Shown here piece by piece: positions 56,564-64,000 of a stretch of DNA of 64,000 bases. The notes beneath the pieces were generated by a model that did not search any database, had not been told where the DNA came from, and worked only from the letters and a program-made list of their open reading frames with translations. The DNA comes from Flavobacteriaceae bacterium MAR_2010_188. Lineage in GTDB: Bacteria > Bacteroidota > Bacteroidia > Flavobacteriales > Flavobacteriaceae. Each line of letters starts with the position of its first letter. The stretch's first letter is position 1. The translations under genes and the position numbers were made by a program. The stretch spans positions 3,702,480 to 3,766,479 of the forward strand of contig LT629302.1 in NCBI GenBank assembly GCA_900104375.1, in the 5' to 3' direction.

Positions 56564-56597
56564 AAAAAAAGACCGCTAAATTTAGCGGTCTTTTTTA
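56564..56597. terminator. Bidirectional terminator after secDF
   Basis: GACCGCTAAA and TTTAGCGGTC (56571-56590) form a perfect 20-base palindrome flanked by A7 on the left and T6 on the right. It lies between secDF and the convergent DUF192 gene and can end both transcripts. Confidence 0.92.
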
Positions 56598-56615
56598 TTT
56601 ATAGAATATCTACAC

Positions 56616-57112
56616 TTAGTTGTATCTAATAAGATCACCCTTCTCAATCTGCCATTTATCAGCAAGGCCAGCATTAATTTCGAGCACGTATTTCGCAGGA
56701 GCATCGGAAGGTAAGGATGTTTCATCCATGGGCTTAGCATTCTTTCGAATGTTTATCACTTTCATATTTTCATCAATGAAAATGATATCTAACGGTAGCT
56801 TTGTATTTTTCATATAAAAGGTATGGTACTCTGCTTCTGGGAAAACAAATAGCATCGCCTGGTCATTGTTCATTTTATCGCGATACATTAATCCAGTTTC
56901 CCGTTCGTAATCATTATCGGCAATTTCAATTTGAAGCATTTTAACCAAAGAATCAGAGTTCGCCTTAAATATTTTAAGTTCGCCTTCTTTTTGAATTTAA
57001 CCGCGACCGCCTTTATTTCTTGCGTTTGTGTTTCCTCTTTGCAAGAGGAAATAAATGTCGAAAAACTTAAACAGGAACAAGAAACTAATAAGCTAACCTT
57101 ATACCTTCTCAT
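56616..57112 (-). pseudogene. DUF192-family lipoprotein gene with an apparent frameshift
   Basis: The start at 57112 encodes a lipoprotein signal (lipobox FISSC) and KAVAVKFKKK, then drifts into unrelated sequence and stops at 56888. The frame beside it encodes EGELKIFKANSDSLVK, then a complete DUF192 domain (ERETGLMYRDKM, MLFVFPEAEYHTFYMKNTKL, PLDIIFIDENMKVI) ending at 56616. The two halves join if one A is added to the A5 run (T5 at 56988-56992 on the plus strand). It is a real frameshift, a sequencing error or, less likely, recoding. Its start overlaps the lgt end by 14 bases. Confidence 0.82.
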
Positions 57113-57941
57113 TTTTTAATTCGGTTTTTGGCTTATAGATAAACATGAAATAGAGACCGATCAATATAAAAGGAATACTTAACACTTGACCAGTATTCAT
57201 TCCGAAAATCCAATCCTCACGTCCTGGGTTTTGCGGTTCTTTGAAGAATTCAACAATAAATCTAATTGTGAAGAGCATCAATAAGAACAGTCCGAATAAA
57301 AAGCCTTGTTTTTCACTCTTATTGGTGTTCCAATAGAAGTAAGAGAGTGCAACAAAGACGAATATGTATAAAAATGCCTCATATAATTGTGCCGGATGTC
57401 TTGGGAAGGTTTCGCCCAACTGGGTAAAGACAACACCAAAGTCAGTCCCGGTTGGCTTACCGATTATTTCTGAATTTATAAAATTCCCGATTCTAACGAA
57501 TACCGCTCCAGATGCAACCGGAATTACAACCCGATCTAAAATCCATAAAACAGTTTTATGAAGAATTTTCTTGTTGTATATATACATTGAGATTATCATA
57601 GCAATGGCAGCACCGTGACTCGCTAAACCTTGAAAGCCTGTAAACTTAAATTCTGGATTGAACCGAACGGGAAGAAAAATACTAAAAAAGTCTTCTTGAA
57701 AAAGTTCAGGTTGGTAGAATATCACATGTCCCAAACGAGCGCCCAACATTATCCCGATAACCGAATACATAAAAAGAGAATCGAGCGTATCCTCGCCAAG
57801 ACCTTCCTTTTTAAAAATGCGTTTCATAATCATGAATCCTAGCAAAAATGCTATAATCCACATGACACTGTAAAAATGAAGTGTGAATCCTAAAATATCA
57901 ATCCCTTTTAGCGGATCCCAAACTATCTCTAAAAAATGCAT
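57099..57941 (-). CDS. lgt: Prolipoprotein diacylglyceryl transferase
   Basis: Lgt moves diacylglycerol from phosphatidylglycerol to the lipobox cysteine of prolipoproteins. The 280 residues have about seven membrane helices, the N-terminal LHFYSVMWIIAFLLGF, GIMLGARLGHVIFYQ, GLASHGAAIAMI (HG motif) and the signature VRIGNFINSEIIGKPT, then HPAQLYEAF. Length is normal. The window itself contains several lipobox proteins it would act on. Confidence 0.97.
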   Translation of the reverse strand: MHFLEIVWDPLKGIDILGFTLHFYSVMWIIAFLLGFMIMKRIFKKEGLGEDTLDSLFMYSVIGIMLGARLGHVIFYQPELFQEDFFSIFLPVRFNPEFKFTGFQGLASHGAAIAMIISMYIYNKKILHKTVLWILDRVVIPVASGAVFVRIGNFINSEIIGKPTGTDFGVVFTQLGETFPRHPAQLYEAFLYIFVFVALSYFYWNTNKSEKQGFLFGLFLLMLFTIRFIVEFFKEPQNPGREDWIFGMNTGQVLSIPFILIGLYFMFIYKPKTELKNEKV

Positions 57942-57999
57942 CTATAAGAATTTTGAGCAGTAAATATACTATTTTCTAAGACTCTTCGCTTTTAGCAAA

Positions 58000-58024
58000 T
58001 GCCAACACTTTCGTAATATTGGCA
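58000..58024 (-). terminator. Weak hairpin after yidD
   Basis: TGCCAA (58000-58005) pairs with TTGGCA (58019-58024). On the minus strand it follows the yidD stop by 27 bases, but the T run beyond it is poor. It may weakly separate folE-cysS-yidD from lgt. Confidence 0.35.
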
Positions 58025-58051
58025 ATGTAACGGGCTTATGTTTAGTTAAAA

Positions 58052-58273
58052 TTAAGGAACTGGGTCATAACCACTACCACCCCAAGGAGTACAACTGAAA
58101 ATTCTTTTAATTGCAAGCCAACCCCCTTTAAATAATCCATGCTTCTCTAATGCGGTCACAGTATAATGTGAGCAGGTCGGCTGGTATCTACAGCTTGCAG
58201 GAGTAAGTGGTGATATAAGTGTTTGGTATATTTTTATCAAAAAGAGAAGAGGAGCAATCAATACTTTTTTCAT
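58052..58273 (-). CDS. yidD: Membrane protein insertion efficiency factor YidD
   Basis: YidD aids insertion of membrane proteins by YidC. The 73 residues start with an amphipathic/hydrophobic helix ([20 protein letters not shown]-like) and carry the family motifs [19 protein letters not shown] and [20 protein letters not shown]. Length is normal. It overlaps the cysS end by 4 bases. In many bacteria it is linked to rnpA-yidC instead; here it follows folE-cysS. Confidence 0.96.
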   Translation of the reverse strand: MKKVLIAPLLFLIKIYQTLISPLTPASCRYQPTCSHYTVTALEKHGLFKGGWLAIKRIFSCTPWGGSGYDPVP

Positions 58274-59757
58274 CCTTGGCTAGTCGTGAATGTGGTGCCT
58301 TCCTTTCCGTCATTCAATTGAATCCCAGCTAACGCCAACTCATCCCTAATTTTATCGGACATCGCAAAATCCTTATTGTTTCTCGCTTGCTGCCTTAAAT
58401 TTATAAGAAGTTCTACTGCCGCAGCCAATTTATCCGTTTCGGTATTAACTCCGGTACTAGAGGTCAGTCCTAGTACATCAAATATAAAAGTGTTTATAGT
58501 CGTTTTAAAAACTTCCAAATCTTCTTCTGAAATAGTCTCGCTGCCTTCCTTAATCTGGTTTATGAATTTTACCCCTTCAAATAGATTAGCAATTAGAATC
58601 GGTGAATTAAAATCATCATTCATGGCATCGTAACAAGATTGCTTCCAGCTATTAATGTCTAAAGTTGAAGATTTTGAAGTTTTTAATTCATCCATCATTG
58701 AAACGGCATCCATCAACCTGAAAAAACCTTTTTCACTTGCTAAGAGTCCATTATTGGTAAAATCTAAAATACTTCTATAATGCGCCTGAAGCATAAAGAA
58801 ACGTGCCACACTAGGAGAAAAGCCTTTCGTGATATTTGGGTTCTTACCCGTAAATATTTCAGTCGGAAGGATAAAGTTGCCAGTAGATTTCGCCATCTTT
58901 TTACCGTTCATAATCAGCATATTGGCATGCATCCAGTAATTGACCGGTTTTTGATTGTTGGAAGCTTCAGACTGAGCGATTTCGCATTCGTGATGGGGAA
59001 ATTTTAAATCCATCCCTCCGCCGTGAATATCAAAGTGTTCACCTAAATATTTAGTGCTCATTGCAGTACATTCTAAATGCCAACCTGGGAAACCATCGCT
59101 CCAAGGTGATGGCCATCTCATAATGTGCTGAGGTTCTGCCTTTTTCCATAGCGCAAAATCCTGTGGATTTTTCTTATCGCTCTGACCATCTAATACCCTA
59201 GTATTATGGATTAAATCTTCAACATTCCTTTTGCTCAGAATACCATAAGATTTAGTCTCATTGTATTTTAAAACATCAAAATAGATAGAGCCATTAACCT
59301 CATACGCTAATCCTTTGTCTAAAATTGTTTTAATAATTTCAATCTGTTCTATGATATGTCCTGTTGCCGTTGGCTCAATACTTGGAGGTAAGAAGTTGAA
59401 CGTGTTTAGTATATTATGAAAATCGACGGTATACCTCTGTACGACTTCCATTGGTTCAATTTCTTCAATCCTAGCCTTTTTTGCAATTCTATCTTCGCCA
59501 ACATCAGCATCATTTTCTAAATGTCCGGCATCAGTAATATTCCTGACGTAACGTACTTTGTATCCGAGATGCTTAAGATATCTAAAAATCATATCAAAAG
59601 ACATAAAGGTCCGTACGTTTCCTAAATGCACATTGCTATATACTGTCGGTCCGCAAACATACATGCCTACGGTGCCTTCATTAATAGGTTTAAAAATTTC
59701 TTTTTCTCCAGAAAGAGTGTTGTAGATTTTTATTTCTTGATCAGAGTAAAGTGGCAT
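58270..59757 (-). CDS. cysS: Cysteinyl-tRNA synthetase
   Basis: CysRS charges tRNA-Cys. The 495 residues show the zinc and HIGH-type region [19 protein letters not shown] (about 33-51), the zinc/active-site segment [20 protein letters not shown] and the KMSKS motif [12 protein letters not shown]. The C-terminal helical anticodon-binding domain is present. Length is normal. It lies 10 bases after folE. Confidence 0.97.
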   Translation of the reverse strand: MPLYSDQEIKIYNTLSGEKEIFKPINEGTVGMYVCGPTVYSNVHLGNVRTFMSFDMIFRYLKHLGYKVRYVRNITDAGHLENDADVGEDRIAKKARIEEIEPMEVVQRYTVDFHNILNTFNFLPPSIEPTATGHIIEQIEIIKTILDKGLAYEVNGSIYFDVLKYNETKSYGILSKRNVEDLIHNTRVLDGQSDKKNPQDFALWKKAEPQHIMRWPSPWSDGFPGWHLECTAMSTKYLGEHFDIHGGGMDLKFPHHECEIAQSEASNNQKPVNYWMHANMLIMNGKKMAKSTGNFILPTEIFTGKNPNITKGFSPSVARFFMLQAHYRSILDFTNNGLLASEKGFFRLMDAVSMMDELKTSKSSTLDINSWKQSCYDAMNDDFNSPILIANLFEGVKFINQIKEGSETISEEDLEVFKTTINTFIFDVLGLTSSTGVNTETDKLAAAVELLINLRQQARNNKDFAMSDKIRDELALAGIQLNDGKEGTTFTTSQG

Positions 59758-59767
59758 AGGTTGTAGG

Positions 59768-60442
59768 TTATTGGAACTTTGTTTCTAATTTTATGTAATC
59801 AAGAAATTCTCTTTTGGTCTCTTCTTCCTTAAATTTACCCCCGTATTCAGAAGTTACTGTACTGCAATCAATATCGCGGATGCCTCTTGAATTAACGCAT
59901 AAATGTTTGGCATCAATTACACAGGCAACATTTTCGGTTTTTAAGACTTCCTGTAGTTCCTTAACAATTTGGATGGTTAAACGTTCCTGGACTTGTGGAC
60001 GTTTCGCAAAATAGTCTACAATTCTATTCATTTTAGATAAACCAACCACTGTACCGTTTGAGATATAAGCGACGTGAGCTTTACCAACGATAGGTAATAA
60101 ATGATGTTCGCAAGTCGAATAAACATTAATATTTCGCTCGACCAGCATTTCTCCGTATTGGTATTTATTAAGAAATGTTGAGGCCTTTGGTTTCATTTCT
60201 GGCAAAAGACCTCCAAAACTTTCCTTTACAAACATCTTCGCTACGCGCATAGGTGTACCCTTTAAACTATCATCGGTAAGATCAAGTCCGAGGGTTTCTA
60301 AAATATGCCGGACATCATCCTTTATAATATCAATCTTTTCTTCGGTCGTGAGTTTAAAGGCATCAATGCGGATGGGCGTATTAGTTGAGGTGCCAACGTG
60401 GTTATCCCCCACTGATTCTATATTTTCTAAATCCTTATTCAT
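59768..60442 (-). CDS. folE: GTP cyclohydrolase I
   Basis: FolE converts GTP to dihydroneopterin triphosphate, first step of folate and of the queuosine precursor path (queE is at 43.5 kb). The 224 residues contain [18 protein letters not shown], the zinc-site [38 protein letters not shown] and the second cysteine in [15 protein letters not shown] at 60463 would add seven residues, but the ATG at 60442 fits better. It heads the folE-cysS-yidD operon. Confidence 0.96.
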   Translation of the reverse strand: MNKDLENIESVGDNHVGTSTNTPIRIDAFKLTTEEKIDIIKDDVRHILETLGLDLTDDSLKGTPMRVAKMFVKESFGGLLPEMKPKASTFLNKYQYGEMLVERNINVYSTCEHHLLPIVGKAHVAYISNGTVVGLSKMNRIVDYFAKRPQVQERLTIQIVKELQEVLKTENVACVIDAKHLCVNSRGIRDIDCSTVTSEYGGKFKEEETKREFLDYIKLETKFQ

Positions 60443-60764
60443 AAGCTTTTGAATAGTATGCAAGTACTAATTAATTAAGGTTGCAAAGATAAGGAAATAT
60501 GATTTTCCAATTTCTTTATACGAAGTTAAATCCAATATATCCCGATAAGTGTCATAAAAGAGCGATACAAACCCCTTTAAAAGTCAATAAAATTGTTTGT
60601 TTTTTCTTATTTTTCCTGTCCTTTAAGCGCTATTGTAACTTTTATGAAATTTCTAAATTTATAGATATATAAAAATAAAGGCTGATGATAGTTAACTGGT
60701 ACTAAACCAGAAAATAATTCGTTAAGTAAGTTTAAAAGGAAATTGTTAAATGTTGAAGAATTAA
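60443..60764. other. Intergenic region between folE and the surface protein gene
   Basis: The 322-base divergent gap contains the folE promoter box (60484-60491) and a small hairpin CTGGT/ACCAG at 60696-60710, 55 bases ahead of the surface protein ATG. No gene was seen. Confidence 0.6.
60484..60510 (-). promoter_or_regulatory. Promoter of folE-cysS-yidD
   Basis: On the minus strand TATCTTTG (complement of 60484-60491) is followed by CAACC and lies 41 bases before the folE ATG. A TTG (complement of 60508-60510) precedes it by 16 bases, slightly short of the usual spacing. Confidence 0.55.
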
Positions 60765-63380
60765 ATGAGAAGCTTTCTGTTTTTATTTTTATTGATTTTC
60801 CCTTTTATAGGTGAAGCTCAGACCATTATAATGAGTGATGGAAGGTCTTCTCAATGCGGAGGAAAATTCTATGATGCCGGAGGACCAAATAATGACTACG
60901 GGAACAATGTGCAGCTGACTTATACCATATGCCCAGATAATCCTGGCCAATCTTTAAGAGTGCAGTTTACACAATTTAATGTTGAAGATGGTAATGATTA
61001 TCTCTATGTCTACGATGGACCAGATGCTTCGGGCAACGCAGTAGGAGGATTAACCGGAAATAATTTGCCTTCAAACATTACAGCGAGCCCTAACAATAGT
61101 TCGGGCTGTATCACCTTTGTATTTTCGGCCGATTCAACCATAGAATTATCAGGTTGGGAAGCCGACATCAGTTGTGTTACGGGCTGCCAAACCATTAATT
61201 CTCAACTCGATTCTGCTTCGCCTGCGCCAAATTCAGACGGAAACATTCAAGTCTGTGTTGGTGAAACGATTAGTCTTCAGGGTAGTGGTGTATTTGAAAA
61301 CAGCGGCGCCGGCGCCACCTATCAATGGGATTTGGGAGATGGGAGAACCATCAATGGACAATCCGCCTCATTCTCTTACGATACTCCTGGAGCATATCTG
61401 GTTAATTTAGATATTAGAGGACCAAATACCACGACAGATCCAGAAGGTTGCAAAAACACTAACCGGATTAATCAAATTATTCAAGTAGGCTCTGATCCGG
61501 ATTTTACTGGTACAGAAGCCGCAGAAACGGCAATTTGCCTTGGAAATTCTACGGTGATAAATGGCGTGGTGGAAGGAGTGAAAGTTGAAGGAGAATGTAC
61601 ACCACCAGTAAGTGGTACAACTTTTTTACCTGATGGAACTGGAGAAACTTACTTTACTTCAATTACCGTAGATTGCTTTGATTCTGATCAGAAACTTGAA
61701 AATGTAAATCAATTAACAGAGATTTGCTTAAATATTGAACACGCCTGGGCGGATGACTTAGATATTACAATTATTTCTCCGGATGGGAAAAGAGCTAAAT
61801 TGTTTGTTAGCAGATCTTTTGATTCAGAGGTGTATTTAGGTAGTCCAAATGACCAGGACCGAGATAACCCTTGTGGTCAGACAGGACCGGGTACAGGAGC
61901 AAATTATTGTTTTACGATGGCCGCAACTAAATTGTTGAAGGATGCTTCATTTGTTACAGCAGGTTGTCCGGCTAATAATTCTATAGCTCCAGGTAATTAT
62001 TTACCCGTGGATTCTTTCGCATCTTTGATAGGAAGCCCATTAAATGGGGAATGGACGCTTTCCATAACAGATAATCTCGAACAAGATGATGGTTATCTTT
62101 TTGAGTTTAATATGGCTTTTGACCCAAATATAGTTCCGGCGGAACTTTCTTTTACCCCAACAATCTTTTCAGAATCTTGGGATGCAGACCCAACTATCAC
62201 TTCTACTTCTGGGACCAACATAACAGTGACTCCAACTGCAGTCGGTCAAAAATGCTATACTTATAGGCCAGTCGACTCTTTTGGTTGTGAATTTACCAAA
62301 GAAGTTTGTATAGATGTTTATCCCCAAGTAACTGCCACAGAACCTACACCTTATGAAATTTGTGATGTGGTAAGTTCTACTATTGAAACTTCAATGAGCG
62401 CGGTAGATTTTGATTTAAGATTAAAAGATTCAGAAATTCTTGGGGGGCAAAATCCGTCCATTACTAAAGTCGAATATTATTTGACATATAATGATGCAGA
62501 GCAGGCAATGAACCCATTGCCTACTATTTATACTAATACCAGTAGCCCTCAAACAATTTATGCAAGAGTAGAAAATACGGCAAATGTGAATGCGCTTTGT
62601 TATGAAATAACCGAATTGATTTTAATTGTAAATCAAATTCCGGGAGAACTTTTGCCCGAAGAAGAAAGGATCTGTGTTGACCTCAATGGAACGGAAACTG
62701 CGATAGACCCAACTTTAGATACTGCATTATCTCCGATGAATTATACATTTGAGTGGTCCTTAGATGGGGTGGTAATACCCTTCCAGAGCAATTCTTCAAT
62801 CATTGCTAATCAAGCTGGTATATATGAAGTTTTGGTCACGGATAGACTTAGTGGTTGTACTGTAACCGACACTACTAATGTAGTTGAAAGCTCTCCTCCA
62901 AATTTAACAGCGAGTTTGGTTACTGATGCTTTTGCGGATAATAATATTATTGAAGCAACCGCAACCGGATTAGGAGATTATGAATATAGTCTTAATGATG
63001 GACCATTTCAACCAAGTGGTAGATTTCAAAGAGTACCAGCAGGTCTTAATGTAATCACCGCAAATGATATAAATGGATGTGGTACGGCATCAGTTACGAT
63101 AAGAGTGCTAAATTACCCAAGATTCTTCACGCCAAATAATGATGGTTCTAATGATACTTGGAATGTAAAGGGTATCTTAAATCAACCAACAGCTCTGATT
63201 ACCATTTTCGATAGATATGGTAAACTATTAAAACAGATTAGACCTTCAGGTCAAGGTTGGGATGGAACGTTTAACGGTACCGATTTGCCCTCTGCAGATT
63301 ATTGGTTTTCAATCGAGTTTAATGAACCAGGTTCTGGAGAATCCAAAAACTTTAAAGCGCACTTCTCTTTGATAAGATAA
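60765..63380 (+). CDS. Large secreted multidomain protein with T9SS type B sorting domain
   Basis: The 871 residues start with a signal peptide (cut after IGEAQ, near 19). A CUB-like domain follows (about 20-140: QLTYTICPDNPGQSLRVQFT, DYLYVYDGPDASG). Next is a PKD-like domain (about 150-245: ATYQWDLGDGRTI), then a proprotein convertase P-like domain (about 265-455: LNIEHAWADDLDITIISPDG, PLNGEWTLSITDN). Ig-like segments lead to a type B (gliding-motility-type) C-terminal domain (about 780-871: RFFTPNNDGSNDTWNVKGI, FDRYGKLL, GWDGTFNGTDLPSADYWF). It is a surface or adhesive protein of unknown target. Confidence 0.88.
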   Translation: MRSFLFLFLLIFPFIGEAQTIIMSDGRSSQCGGKFYDAGGPNNDYGNNVQLTYTICPDNPGQSLRVQFTQFNVEDGNDYLYVYDGPDASGNAVGGLTGNNLPSNITASPNNSSGCITFVFSADSTIELSGWEADISCVTGCQTINSQLDSASPAPNSDGNIQVCVGETISLQGSGVFENSGAGATYQWDLGDGRTINGQSASFSYDTPGAYLVNLDIRGPNTTTDPEGCKNTNRINQIIQVGSDPDFTGTEAAETAICLGNSTVINGVVEGVKVEGECTPPVSGTTFLPDGTGETYFTSITVDCFDSDQKLENVNQLTEICLNIEHAWADDLDITIISPDGKRAKLFVSRSFDSEVYLGSPNDQDRDNPCGQTGPGTGANYCFTMAATKLLKDASFVTAGCPANNSIAPGNYLPVDSFASLIGSPLNGEWTLSITDNLEQDDGYLFEFNMAFDPNIVPAELSFTPTIFSESWDADPTITSTSGTNITVTPTAVGQKCYTYRPVDSFGCEFTKEVCIDVYPQVTATEPTPYEICDVVSSTIETSMSAVDFDLRLKDSEILGGQNPSITKVEYYLTYNDAEQAMNPLPTIYTNTSSPQTIYARVENTANVNALCYEITELILIVNQIPGELLPEEERICVDLNGTETAIDPTLDTALSPMNYTFEWSLDGVVIPFQSNSSIIANQAGIYEVLVTDRLSGCTVTDTTNVVESSPPNLTASLVTDAFADNNIIEATATGLGDYEYSLNDGPFQPSGRFQRVPAGLNVITANDINGCGTASVTIRVLNYPRFFTPNNDGSNDTWNVKGILNQPTALITIFDRYGKLLKQIRPSGQGWDGTFNGTDLPSADYWFSIEFNEPGSGESKNFKAHFSLIR

Positions 63381-63390
63381 TACTTTGGGA

Positions 63391-64000
63391 TTATAAAGAA
63401 AAGCCGAGAGAAAGAATAACATTCTTATTATCGGATTTTAATCTTGCAGTATCAGTTAAACCACTTTCATATAATCTCTGATTATAGTCACGGTTGTGGT
63501 CTGTATAAGCCACGTCTAATTTGAAGTTTCCAAAATTATAGCCTAAGCCTAATGAATAGCCAGAAAGGTTTCCGTAAAAGTCTTCATTCTCATAAGGACT
63601 TTCTTCAAAACGATAACCTCCTCTAAAACTCCAAGTCTTAACTCTATACTCCGCACCAAAATTATAAGTTGCTGCAGATTTTAAGCTATTGGAAATATTA
63701 TCATTCTGAGCTCTAAAAGCCGGGTCATCTGTCGGGCGAAACTCGATATTACCGTAATCTTTTCTTCCATAATCAAAACTTATTAGCCCTTGTTCTCCGA
63801 AAACATAAGCTAAACTCGCTTTATAGCTACTTGGAGAACGCAGTCTATATTCTGGAAAAATATTTACCGTTCCTGGGTCGACTATTTGACGAAAATCTCC
63901 AGTCTCATCGTTTACCAAAGTGGAAACATATTGTGTGGTTTCTTCAAAAATTCTAAACCATGTAGGGGAGCTATAACTTAATCCCGCTCTTAGTTCGTTG
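63391..64000 (-). CDS. FadL/OmpP1-like outer-membrane transport protein, C-terminal part (cut by window end)
   Basis: The frame is open from the window edge to the stop at 63391, about 203 codons. Visible sequence includes NELRAGLSYSSPTWFRIFEE, SSYKASLAYVFGEQGLISFD, YGRKDYGNIEF, AEYRVKTWSFRGGYRF and a final VILSLGFSL. Repeated long amphipathic strands and the RAGLSYSSP pattern fit the FadL/OmpP1/TodX family, which moves hydrophobic compounds across the outer membrane. The N-terminus lies beyond the window. It converges on the surface protein gene. Confidence 0.8.
   Translation of the reverse strand, partial: NELRAGLSYSSPTWFRIFEETTQYVSTLVNDETGDFRQIVDPGTVNIFPEYRLRSPSSYKASLAYVFGEQGLISFDYGRKDYGNIEFRPTDDPAFRAQNDNISNSLKSAATYNFGAEYRVKTWSFRGGYRFEESPYENEDFYGNLSGYSLGLGYNFGNFKLDVAYTDHNRDYNQRLYESGLTDTARLKSDNKNVILSLGFSL

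Noticed and set aside
56980-57000. Programmed frameshifting in the DUF192 gene
   Set aside because: Only five A precede G, the P-site codon would pair poorly after slipping, and no stimulatory stem was seen. A mutation or sequence error is simpler.
60443-60463. TTG start for folE
   Set aside because: An ATG seven codons downstream gives a normal folE N-terminus; the TTG form adds unsupported residues.

Overview
The window is ordinary chromosomal DNA of a member of the Flavobacteriaceae (Bacteroidota). The pointers are low GC, the flavobacterial S10/spc/alpha ribosomal gene order, a fused SecDF, proteins ending in type A and type B type-IX-secretion (T9SS) sorting domains, start codons without Shine-Dalgarno sequences, and promoters with the Bacteroidota -7 box TAnnTTTG. 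The genus cannot be assigned from sequence alone. No tRNA, rRNA, insertion sequence, prophage, CRISPR array or obvious genomic island was seen.

Layout. (1) 1-11.3 kb: the end of the S10 operon, then the spc and alpha operons (rpsS to rplQ, with secY, infA, rpmJ and rpoA), closed by a strong terminator. (2) 11.3-19.6 kb: an exported protein of unknown function, carA, eno, an isolated glycogen-synthase-like gene, an outer-membrane protein, citrate synthase, and a DDAH-like amidinotransferase-fold enzyme. (3) 19.6-24.4 kb, minus strand: one tight operon rsfS-ftsH-LUD protein-cdsA-psd-acyl-CoA-binding protein, joining membrane protein quality control with phospholipid synthesis. (4) 24.5-32.5 kb: birA, an SRPBCC protein, pyrE, a Nudix hydrolase, ctlX, a TPR histidine kinase with no response regulator beside it, a two-helix membrane protein and argS. 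(5) 32.6-35.6 kb: a surface beta-helix protein built of four 147-residue repeats with a T9SS tail. (6) 35.7-46 kb: ffh, folD, a VOC protein, an RluF-type pseudouridine synthase, a hydrolase/cupin pair, a lipoprotein, a HerA-like ATPase, a lipoprotein form of RidA, queE, a DUF2911 protein and a T9SS beta-propeller. (7) 46-56.6 kb: asnB, a dipeptide epimerase, gyrB, an outer-membrane protein, mdh and secDF. (8) 56.6-60.5 kb, minus strand: folE-cysS-yidD, then lgt and a DUF192 lipoprotein gene that appears frameshifted. (9) 60.8-64 kb: a large T9SS type B surface protein and the start of a FadL/OmpP1-like porin gene.

The most interesting signals lie between genes. Folded elements sit directly upstream of rpsH (S8), rpsD (S4) and rplQ (L17). 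S8 and S4 are the autogenous regulators of the spc and alpha operons in E. coli, so these are plausible mRNA leaders. The gyrB leader contains a textbook intrinsic terminator plus a second stem. Two genes (pyrE, queE) have -7 boxes so close to their start codons that nearly leaderless mRNAs are expected. Other points are a bacterial acyl-CoA-binding protein inside a phospholipid operon, an exported RidA, near-identical internal repeats in the beta-helix gene, and short tandem repeats just ahead of two start codons. I did not find a clearly new multi-gene system.
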